From Scleroderma bovista (taxonomy: Eukaryota > Basidiomycota > Agaricomycetes > Boletales > Sclerodermataceae), in assembly GCA_037178675.1 (NCBI GenBank), contig JAYMGJ010000309.1, positions 1 through 64,000 on the forward strand: a DNA stretch of 64,000 nucleotides, given 5' to 3'. Of this stretch, positions 55,138-64,000 are shown piece by piece. Made by a program: the position numbers and the translations under genes. Each line of letters opens with the position of its first letter. Position 1 is the stretch's first letter. Under the pieces are notes generated by a model that was not told the origin of the DNA, did not search any database, and was given only the letters and a program-made list of their open reading frames with translations.

Positions 55138-56872
55138 ATGCCCAGGGAAAAGGCTGCTAAGAACCCTAGCAAGCAGGATCAGAAGACCAAAACACCCCGC
55201 GATGCAATGGAAAAACCAACCTTGCAAGCGGCCCTCCAAGTTCAGGAGGAGGGCACACAGACTCACCTCCGAGCATTGAAGACGAGGAAGACTTACGCTG
55301 GGCACGTCCAACGGGCACAACAATGGGTGAAGGTCCACTTGCTAACAGAAGCTGGAACGACTGTGCCCGATGATTTCCCTCAGGCCAACAAAGGTGCAGA
55401 GGAAATATCTAACGACCCAACATTTCTGCTGGCCTTTGAAGTAACCCCAAATAAGTGGTCTGCCAAGGCGACGACACTGTACCTGTCTTGGTTGGTGTTC
55501 TGGGGGAATTAAAAAAAAAAGCATGGCAGAGGGGGTCTGTGCAGCCTTGTTGATGCAGTGGAACGAGGCGTGAGTCACGGCTGCATCATTTTCAATGAAC
55601 GTTGCACTGACCTGGAAGCAAGTGACAGGGACACATACCGTGGCCCATGGCACTACAGTGAGGTGCGGCACCGCTGGGAAGGCAACCCCATTCACTCTGG
55701 GATGGTTGACGATGTCATGGCGGCGATCAAGAATAAGTTGAATGCCGAGGGTGCAGTGAGAACACATTCAGCTGCCATGTCGAAGGAGTATATGGAGATG
55801 ATGCATACCTGGTCGAGATCCATCTGCAACCTTGACCTTCCAATTCAGTTCATCCAGCTGGCAATGGCTGGCTCAGTAGTGCCGCCACCTGGAAAGGTCT
55901 TGTACCTGGACGAGTGCACAGTGATCACACGCCATCTTGAGCAAATCACCTTTTGTTCCACTGCATGGACAATCTGGACAAGGTAAGCACAATGCTTCAC
56001 AGTTTTCAGCACCTTGCTGCTCGGACTCACTTGCCTACCAGGAACAGCGAACTCACCAAACTCTGGCGACGAGACATTGAAATTGCTTCCGCTTCTGCTG
56101 TGGATGCCATATTTGTCAAGTACCTGCAGGGAGAGGAGCGCTTGTTGACATACAGCGAGCTCCACATGTACTTCGAGGTTTACCTGTGGAATCGGAAGGG
56201 CTGGCAGACGAAAATGGATCGGGGGATGAGGGAACTGCTGAGATGTGAGTCAATCCCATGCGGGCATCATTAGAAACAGCGTGATGAGCACGATACCCAC
56301 AGGCAATTATTATAAGATCTACCCAAAACCAAAGGAGGGCGCTGGGTGCGACACCTTTCTGTGGCTGCTCCTCTGGATCAAATGGGTCAAGGTGCTTCAC
56401 CTCAGTCGTCCAATGGCACAGGATGACTATGTCTTCCCTGCAGTGGGTGCTAATGGCATCTTGCAGCCTGGTAGCCAACTCGGGCATGACACTGTGCAAA
56501 AGTGGATCACCGAGGCAACAGAAGGAGCCAGCGTCTTCAAGAATTTCACAACCCACTGTTTCTGGCATGGAGGGGCGCAACATCGGTTTCTGTATGCACC
56601 TACTGGGCAACAGTGGTCGCTGGATGTAATCCAGTGGTGGGGTGGGTGGGCTGAGGGCGAGCAGGTGAGCAAGATGCGATGTGATAAGATATCGATCGCT
56701 TTGTTCTTTCCCATTCTTGGCTGGTACTCACCACAGTGATGCCCCTTTATTATTATTTTTTTCCACCTTTTCCCCCCTCACCTCACAGCACAGCACCCTC
56801 ATGAGATATGTGCTCAACGAACTCTACCATTACGAGCACGACCCCAGTCACTCGCAGGAGAAGCAGCCCTAG
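55138..56872 (+). pseudogene. Crypton-like tyrosine recombinase, degenerate
   Basis: Exons 55138-55982, 56042-56244, 56303-56664 and 56789-56872 stay in phase for 498 codons. They begin MPREKAAKNPSKQDQKTKTP; the catalytic region is THCFWHGGAQHRFLY, followed by WWGGWAEGEQ and LMRYVLNELY, which holds the expected nucleophilic Tyr. Two faults are visible. A TAA at 55510-55512 precedes an A-run after YLSWLVFWGN. The H-x-x-R box of tyrosine recombinases, THCFRRGG in Agaricomycete relatives, reads THCFWHGG, so the catalytic Arg is lost. These enzymes move circular DNA intermediates in fungal Crypton-type elements. The copy is probably dead. A TAA caused by a sequencing slip in the A-run would not restore the Arg. 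Confidence 0.78.
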
Positions 56873-56879
56873 TGTGACC

Positions 56880-57969
56880 GGCCACCACAGAGGCCCTCAA
56901 CACAGTCCAGGCTTCTCTTTCAGCAGAGATCCAGGCTGCATTCAGCAAACTCAGTGCAGCCCAGCTGGCATTGACGGAGGGCCAGCTGGCATTGGCCAAG
57001 GATATCAGGAGTCTGCACAAGCAGCTTGGTGGCGGAAGTAACCACCTCCAACCACCAGACTCCCGCACCCCCACATCTGCATCCACATCCACCTCACTCT
57101 CGAACCTGTCCCAAATCCAATCAGGTCAGATCATCACCATCAACGGCAGCAGTATGTCTTCATTTTTTTTATTGACTCAGACCCTTGCGATGGACAGCCC
57201 ACTAATCCACATTCTCCCCAGCATCCCAGTCCGTCCCAACATTCTCCTGGCAAGCAGAGTGTTGCACATCAGAGATGGGACCGCGCTCTCACTCGCACTC
57301 GCACTCGCACTCTCACGTGCCCATGCTCCCCACTCAAGTCCCTCCCCAGGGCAGTGTCGCGCGCCATGCCAAGTCCTGGTCTAACACATGTGCATGCAGG
57401 TCTGCCGCTGAGCTCAGGCTGACCCCTGGACTGGTCATCCCAAAGCTGCCCATCAACCTCCCAGATGGGACGCCTGCACCCAAGTCCCAGTCTTGGAAGG
57501 ACCTCATGTGGCATTGGATGGAGGGGGAGCCTCGCCTCGGCCTCCACATGCCACTCAAGGACTGGCCTCGGGAGCACTACAACGGCCAGAATTGGTGCTT
57601 CAACAAGAAGTTCGCGCAGCACAGGACGATTGCCATGGAGTTCTTAAATGAGTAAGTCTTCTGTCATGCTTTCTGCTCCCTCTGGGGGAACACAATGCCT
57701 CATCGCCTTTTCTTTTTTTCTTTCCTTTTCCAAACTGCCAGGTTCGAAAGGAGGCCTTCCTGGAGGCCTATGGTCCCGCTGCCGGTTGGGGTCACACCGA
57801 TCTCCTGCACAAGATCCAGGATGCACGCAGACTGTACGGCGGAAATGGAGAGTGTCGCTCTCGCATCGCGCTTGTGCACCAGATCGTGGCCGCACCGTTG
57901 ATGAAGGCAAGGCGCCGGAAGAAAGGTCCTCAGCCTGCGGCAGCAGCAGCAGGGCAGAGCAGTGAATAG
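56880..57969 (+). pseudogene. Companion/C-terminal region of the recombinase
   Basis: After the recombinase stop, an amphipathic coiled-coil stretch (TTEALNTVQASLSAEIQAAF and SAAQLALTEGQLALAKDIRS) and a Ser/Thr-rich linker lead to a conserved block near 57430-57655: GLVIPKLPINLPDGTPAPKS, WKDLMWHWMEGEPRLGL and PLKDWPREHYNG. A further exon reads KEAFLEAYGPAAGWGHTDLL and ends at TAG 57969 in a basic tail. In Agaricomycetes this module follows the recombinase, often as its C-terminal part, and may bind DNA. Frame joins at 56870-56900 and 57655-57745 do not resolve cleanly, so it is probably broken too. Confidence 0.5.
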
Positions 57970-59324
57970 TGTGCTGCCATACCGATCGTTCATTTGGTTC
58001 GTGCATTCGCCATTGTCTCAGCAACGCATCTGTCCGGCTTCGCACTCTGTTTGGGGCAACAACTATCCATACCTAATGATCGCTACAACACCTCCTACAC
58101 TAGTGGTGTATGTCTGTGTAGTGTAATAATGTAATTAACCATCATGCGCCTCTGCGTTTCGCGTCCTCTCTCCCGACCGAGTGGTTTTCCCCTTACCTTC
58201 GGGTTCTCTCGGGCACAGGGCACCGTGACATAATCAACATCATCCACCGTCGCGGAACCCTGGCGGACCTCGGCAGAGCGATCGTTGCCGTCACCCGTCG
58301 ACGTGGGGGTGCCCGATCGTCCGATCGCGCTCCCACGGTCCCCCATCCGGCAGCTGGCGCTGCCAATTTAAGTACTGTGATGCAACACCCAAGCTTCAAC
58401 ATCCACTGGACTCCCGAACACCAAGCTCCCACTAGGAAGGGACTCCGCCGGTCTGTGTCCATTCCCGGGGAAACTTGGGTCTTCGATCTTTGCATCAAGT
58501 AGGTCCAATAAATGATGGACCGTGCAATCAAATCGTTCCTTTCCTTTTCCAATCACTAAGGTTCACATGGCGGGCCGCGAGCACGCCAGGGGAAAGGAAC
58601 GCCTGTACAGTAGAGAGTCGATGTCCGTTTGTATCACGTGTACCAGGGATGCACGGCGACCAACCTATCATAGGGACTGTTGTCCGGGTTGTTCATATCC
58701 GGAATATGAGGAAAGCCCAGGGCTTCACAACAAATGGTGAGTACAAAAGTTGTTAAAATTTAATCTAGGAAACTTACAGCTTAAAGCTGGAATAGCAGAA
58801 GCCGGTATTATGATGATTGCTAGGATTTGCCTCGTACTGTACGCTTTCTGACTTCGTGAAATAGGGCAATAGTGCTCCCGGCCCATGTCAATCGCCATCG
58901 CCAGCCGTCTCGCCCTCGACGCTCGTCGCAATCACCTCGTCTGTGCCCAACGCCTGGTCTTAGCTCTCGAATCGTCCAAAGACAAACATCTGACTCGCGC
59001 TCTCCAGGACTTCAACTGGCGCATTCCCTGGTACGTATACGTCGGCATCTCCGATGCCGATCTGTCTCCATAGAATTGCCGGCTCGGGCGGCTCGATCTT
59101 GAACTCAATAGGTCCGTATGCACTCTCGTGTGGCTTCCAACACCGTCTGTCTAGTTTACGCCGCATCTTGCACCTCCAGCACCCAGGTACGTCTCTGCAC
59201 CACCATCGTGGCCAGCCATTTCGTTGTTGTTCTACATGCTCGAAGTGTCCGTCGGACCACTCCGAGTTTACATTTTTCAACATAAATGTACTGAGTAGGA
59301 TCAACTCTGAAGTTATCAGGGCGG
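57970..59324. other. Region without a confident gene
   Basis: 58180-58380 is GC-rich (cgatcgtccgatcgcgctcc). A 62-codon plus frame from 58885 (MSIAIASRLALDARRNHLVC) ends at a good GTACGT donor near 59032 and could be the first exon of a small gene, but no partner exon was identified. A frame at 58567-58740 is Cys-rich (CITCTRDARR, CCPGCSYPEY), unknown. Confidence 0.35.
59276..59291 (-). promoter_or_regulatory. Conserved 3'-flank element of GH3 copy 7
   Basis: ttcaacataaatgtac, equivalent to the element at 14545, 34 bases beyond the stop. The adjoining aactctgaagttatca is shared with copies 5 and 6. Confidence 0.4.
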
Positions 59325-61411
59325 TCACAGCTCCTTCACGACCCTCTCTTCCAGCCATACAAGGACGTCTGGATCCATTACCACCACTGGAACCTTGGTC
59401 TGACCAACAGGGGTCTTCAACTGTTCCCCTCGATGCTGCCGATAATCCCTAAATGTCCCGGATTTAACAATTCGGATCGTAGGCAGACGTAGTCGGCCTC
59501 CAACGAATGCACGTTGATGCTCATCATTTGTTGACACAAGCGCTTCAAAAGCCTTCTGTCGCGCTGAGCTGGCCTCGGTACCTATGCCAGCCATATGAGT
59601 ATCATGTGCGAATGGAGACAAGGAGCCATACCGATGTCATCTGTAATTTCGAGGATCAAACCCACAGTCTCTGGAAGCTCACGTCGATCGAGAACGCTAG
59701 TGAACTCCTGCACCTGCACCATGTCTTCGCCGTTAATCGCATGAATCATTTTCAGGAGCTCCGCCTCCATAATTGATGCATGTGGGAGTTCGATCACCAA
59801 ACTGCGTACACATAAAATAGCAGTGAATCGAGACCGATAAAGGAGCCACCTGTTTCACTCACTTCTTGCGGCCATGGTATGTGAATACGGGTGAACCGTT
59901 GCGAGGATCGAACCCAATGACATGGAGCACATCGTCTATGACGTATCTCCAGAGCCCATTCGAGGTCGTGACTACGGGCTGATATAACTTGCCCGGCTGT
60001 ACGTCCCACTACGACACAACAGTGTAGTCATCAAAGACAAACCAACCCCAAGATCACAGGTAGGGAGATACGTACTGCTTGGAGAATGTTTTCACGTGCC
60101 TGCTTGTCCGCCACCTCTACATACTCAACGACATCCGTGCAGTTAACGACAAAGACATCAACGTCTTCGCGGTTGAGCGGCACGCCTAGGACACACTCTG
60201 TACATCCGTATCCCGGGCTCGTTATGAGGACGTTTGGTCCGATCACTGACCTCGCCTAAGTCTAATCAGACTAATCTGCCGGAAGACTGTGCAGGACGCC
60301 TTACCTTGGGCAATGGTGCTGCAAACGTACCGCTACAGACGGAGAGCAAGGTATTCAATTTCGGCCAAATGCGTGGGGCCCAGGCAGGGGAGGAAAATGG
60401 AGGGCCTATGCTCGCAAGCTCGTCCGCCCGCTGTGGGTCAGCACGCATATTAACCTATTTCCGTCAGCGTTCGCCAATGGTCGAACGTTTCATAAACCCC
60501 TACCTGTAGGGAATCCCGGACGTGGTCTATGTGATCAATATCCGGAATGGTCCCATCTCGTATGCTGGACAGGAGCATGTCCCACTCTTCCTGTATGTAG
60601 TACACCATATCCATGAAAAAGGTAAGATACCCGGCAAGAATTCGCTCCACGGTCGGATCGGCCAACGCGAACAGGGCATGGATCAGGAGGAAAGATCGAT
60701 GGTGATCTATGAGACCCGTCGCCCACGGAGAGGTCTGGTACGGAACTACGGTATGTATCGATGACCATCCATTGTATTATTTGGGTCAAACAGACACTCA
60801 CCCAGAGATGTCATACGGGTGTTGTCTGTCTCGATTGACCATCCTTGCATGGTGCGCGCGAACCCGGAGGTAACACCAGTCACAGGTATCGTCTTCACCA
60901 CGTCCCCAGAAGGCGTTGTGACTTCGACGAGATCTATGCAGCCCCACCAGAGGGTGCTTGCTGTCCTGGCCGTCAAAAAGGCGCTGGGCACTTTGTCTTG
61001 AGCAGGACGAATCAAGCCCGCGAATGCAAGGTATCGTGTGAAATACTTGGGCTCGCGACCAGACGTGGAGCCAGTGATGGCGAGGAAGCTGGGAAGACCC
61101 GGCGCGAGCAGATTCTCTACTTCCGACAGTTCGCAAGGGCGTTCGATGAACTTGGCCATCCAAGGTCGGTATGCCTCATAGTCTGTAAGGGGAACGAGGT
61201 TGCGGAAGTCTGACAGGACAGTTGAATCTTCTTTCACATCCTTGTCTCTTGTGGTTGACCGGAAGTCTGCGAGGTAGGGCGAGGAAGAAGCATAACGGGA
61301 AGTGATGAGGACCCCTATTACATTTTGCAACCGTTTGTCTGTTCCCTCTTTCTGGACAGCTAAAAGTTGAGGCGTCAGGGATGTGAACGGGTGTACTATG
61401 GGAGAAGCCAT
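59325..61411 (-). CDS. GH3-type acyl-acid amido synthetase, copy 7 (group B, intact)
   Basis: Exons on the minus strand: 61411-60802, 60745-60504, 60454-60305, 60255-60076, 60008-59863, 59801-59632, 59581-59325. They join to 584 codons plus TGA. It starts MASPIVHPFTSLTPQLLAVQ and is closest to copy 6. The ATP motif is TGSTSGREPKYFTRY, differing from copy 6 at two positions. The last intron is 50 nt (59 nt in copy 6), so the exon join ITDDIG-TEASSARQKAFEAL depends on splicing. The gene is separated from the rest of the array by a transposon island of about 35 kb. Role as for other copies; substrate unknown. Confidence 0.9.
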
Positions 61412-61454
61412 CAGTAGGGGAGGTTGGTGTTGGGGAATTGATGCTGGATGTGAG

Positions 61455-61471
61455 CGGTCCTTTTTAAACGC
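61455..61471 (-). promoter_or_regulatory. Core promoter of GH3 copy 7
   Basis: The plus strand reads cggtcctttttaaacgc, continuing ctaaccagtgtc, 44-60 bases upstream of the start; the same block as in copy 6. Confidence 0.5.
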
Positions 61472-62558
61472 CTAACCAGTGTCTGTCTGATTCCTCCATA
61501 AAGGTGGTCCAGGAGGGCCACAACAAGTTCCCCAGTAAAGCATATCGTTCCGACCGAGCGGCGACTGGTCACTTCAGAAGCGTCAACCTGCCAAATGCGT
61601 GAAAGCGAGGAACTTTGAAGATGCATGACCAAACAAGATGCCAACCACATTAAGCCTTAATATTCAGTCTCCACTCTTATCTGGCTTATTCGTGCTGTAG
61701 AAATGTTTTTTCCAAGGTTGTTGGTGTGCCGATTAGCAGATAATCAGATCGATAAATAGATCGATATTTCTGAACTGGAATGACACTAGGACATCATTCT
61801 TGGGAACTTAGCTGTGAACATGAATTTTATATTTCAACTCCATTGAGCCCCTATATAAGTCTTTAAGTTTGAATCAATGGTCAAACCAGTTTGAAGTCTC
61901 CATGGTCATCAGATCCGGGGTTTCTTTGTAGGCTGAAACCTATCATAGTGTGGTCCAAATTACCTAAATGCTATCATAGCGGTAGTACCCAGGTGATATA
62001 AAACCAAGTATAGACTAGTGACTTGTTGAGTGCAGTGGGTTATGAAAAACAAAAGTGCCGAATAAACGAGGGCGTAACAGATAATATATGTAGTGAGTCC
62101 TCGTGTCGGTGGCAGATCTACGAAGGCTCACTCAAGAAGTAACTCGGATGACAGCACTGCATGATGGGCTCTGGTATGGGAATGTGGCATATGTACACGA
62201 TGTATAGGATTCAAACCTTTGAAAACGCTTTGCATTCGACAAAAATACTAGGGATACAGCACTGCGCACCCAACCGGCGTATGTACATTCGACTCGAGGC
62301 ATCCATCAAGAGCCTTCCAACAGGGTATACCAAAGGGTATATGTGATGTCCATGCATCGCTCATCTCGCCCTCCCGCCCCTCTTGGTTAATACCTATCCC
62401 GTGTCGACCTTGCAACAAGACAAAAAAGAAAAAGTCACCATATAAACAGAACAAACGCAAACATCGAAGCAAAATAAAATTGAACAAGCGAACGAATAGG
62501 ACAGCCGTATGCATTGAGGGGGGGGAGATGACTCCAGGTCATCCGAGTTTATCCATTT
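61472..62558. other. Intergenic region upstream of GH3 copy 7 / downstream of AA14
   Basis: No gene seen. gaccaaacaagatg.caacca near 61625 recurs at 23871 upstream of copy 6. The block at 62108-62170 resembles 44090-44150. Confidence 0.45.
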
Positions 62559-64000
62559 CTAGAATGTCGTCGCCCTGCGCCTACTATGAAGCATTCGCCT
62601 TCGTCGCTTACATGACTTGTTCCCAGGAGAAGTCAATGGGATGTTCACGGGATACGCCACGGCCATGGTCGGGGTGGTATGAGATGGGGTGTGGTGGACT
62701 CGGCCGTTGGGGTTGGCGCCGGGGTCGTTGGGATCAGAGGCATTGTCCGGATAAGGGTTCGGTGGGGGAGGTGCCAGGGACGGGGGTGTATCTGTGGGAG
62801 GCGCGCCTGGCGAAGAAGTGCAAGGCGTAGGAGGGTTGTTTGGTGGGGAGGAGGGACCAGGTGGGGTACCTGGTGCGGAAGTTCCAGGATTGTAGGGAGT
62901 ACCAGCCGCGGGTGAGGTACCTGGTGTTGGAGTTCCGGGATTGTAAGGAGTACTAGCCGCGGGTGAGGTGCCCGGTGTAGAAGTACTGGGGTTGTAAGGA
63001 GTACCAGCCGCGGGTGAGGTACCTGGTGTAGAAGTCCCGGGTGCGGATGAGGTAGTTGGCGGAGTGCCAGTGGTGGATGAAGTAGTCTGCGTAGAAGGAG
63101 TGTTCGGGGTACCAAAGATGTCATCCTGGGCACCTACACAAGTACAATGAATGATTAGACTCTGGACTGAAATGACGAGAACCAGATGGGAGAGCCCCTT
63201 ATCCACTTACCATCTTTGAACCCGCACTTGGCATTATATGCAGGGCTCTTGGGCATCCCGCTCAGATCCAATCCAGTGACCTCGATGTTATTGCCCTCCA
63301 GCTGGTTCCAAATCATGATCTGTTTCGCACCCTGGACGCACTGCGACTGGTCTTCCTCGCACCATATAGGTGGCTGTGGCGTCGCGAGGGGCGTCGACGA
63401 TGTTGCATTCGTGACCATGCATTTGAACCCTTCCATGTAGATGTTTGGCTCACCGCATCCGTTCGGGATCTGCAAGTGAAATGATGTTTAATCTCATGGC
63501 GGATTGCGTTGGCGAGTCAGCTTACCCAGACCCACTGTCCATGAAAAATGTGTGGTCAGCCACCGTGAGTGATGGGCGGGAGTCGGACTTACGGCACACA
63601 TGCATCCCCCCTCAGGGCAGGCGGGCATTTGTGCGGGAACATCGTACGTTGTTACCCGTTTCCATGGTGTGCTGAACAATCTAGGTCAGAACAAGAATTG
63701 AACATTCGGGGAAAGGAGTTGATCCGCACTTGTACCGCACTGTGAACACAACCAGATCGTCCAGAGTTACCTCGTTGATATTGGACTGTTTATAGAACGC
63801 AACAACAAAAAGAAGAAAGTCAGCGATCTATTTTCGTCGCACAAACAAAAGAGAGGAGGGGATACTGACCTTGTATGCGATAGCAAACGCGGTCCCCGAA
63901 GCCATAGTTTCGTTGTGAGTATGTACTTATGGCCGCATGGTCAGCTTCTGGAAGGATGGAACTGCTCAAAAACATACTGTTCGGATTGGTAATACAGCCT
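62559..64000 (-). CDS. AA14-family lytic polysaccharide monooxygenase (C-terminal two-thirds; cut by window edge)
   Basis: Exons on the minus strand: 64000-63978 (partial), 63925-63870, 63785-63730, 63671-63593, 63526-63534 (nine bases), 63469-63211, 63133-62559 (TAG). Reading: GCITNPN, then [107 protein letters not shown] and [20 protein letters not shown]. This run of blocks is diagnostic of AA14, secreted copper enzymes that oxidatively cleave xylan on cellulose. The N-terminal signal and copper-binding His lie beyond the edge. After the domain come Thr/Pro-rich 17-residue repeats and a basic tail ([14 protein letters not shown]). No disruption seen. Confidence 0.9.
62880..63040. repeat. 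51-bp tandem repeat in the AA14 tail
   Basis: About three units of 51 bases (each with ggagtaccagccgcgggtga) encode repeats of the type [15 protein letters not shown]. In-frame unit length suggests expandable linker length. Confidence 0.8.

Overview
This is nuclear DNA of a filamentous basidiomycete, most likely a wood- or litter-associated Agaricomycete. Genes carry many short GT-AG introns of about 40-65 nt. The mobile elements are types typical of Agaricomycetes: a Plavaka-type transposase, a basidiomycete integrase-core transposase and a Crypton-like tyrosine recombinase. The right edge holds most of an AA14 lytic polysaccharide monooxygenase (xylan oxidation). No prokaryotic or organellar signal was seen.

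Left third (1-23.6 kb): a tandem array of GH3-type acyl-acid amido synthetase genes (adenylate-forming enzymes of the plant auxin/jasmonate-conjugating family), all on the minus strand. Within the window there is one copy cut by the left edge, four intact 580-585-residue copies (three of group A: 5755-7838, 11389-13458, 14606-16694; one of group B: 21486-23589), one nonsense-inactivated copy (18963-20996) and one deletion relic (about 672-1142). A further intact group-B copy lies at 59325-61411. I rebuilt exons for the five intact copies. All have seven exons, and exons 2 to 7 have identical lengths (242, 150, 180, 146, 170, 257 nt). Two major-facilitator transporters on the plus strand sit between GH3 copies: an intact ACS/Dal5-like carrier (1919-3945, 12 exons, 483 aa) and a second transporter with an in-frame stop (8365-10801).

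Middle (23.7-58 kb): a transposon island that separates the last two GH3 copies. A segment of about 19.4 kb (24108-43537) is bounded by inverted repeats. It holds a Plavaka-type element (transposase plus a divergent accessory gene), an integrase-core gene, a Cys-rich hypothetical gene, a possible PD-(D/E)XK protein and an intact BTB/POZ gene. To its right lie a hAT-like MITE, three copies of a 2.0-2.3 kb LTR-like repeat, a crooked-neck/CLF1 splicing-factor pseudogene split by one of those repeats, an XPG/Rad2-like nuclease pseudogene and a degenerate tyrosine recombinase.

Right end (59.3-64 kb): GH3 copy 7, then the AA14 gene. The substitutions that disable genes here, where I could compare codons, look like C:G to T:A transitions, suggesting methylation- or RIP-like mutation pressure. 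The GH3 array with its transporters is the most likely functional system. It could conjugate or detoxify small carboxylic acids such as plant hormones, but its substrate cannot be read from sequence.
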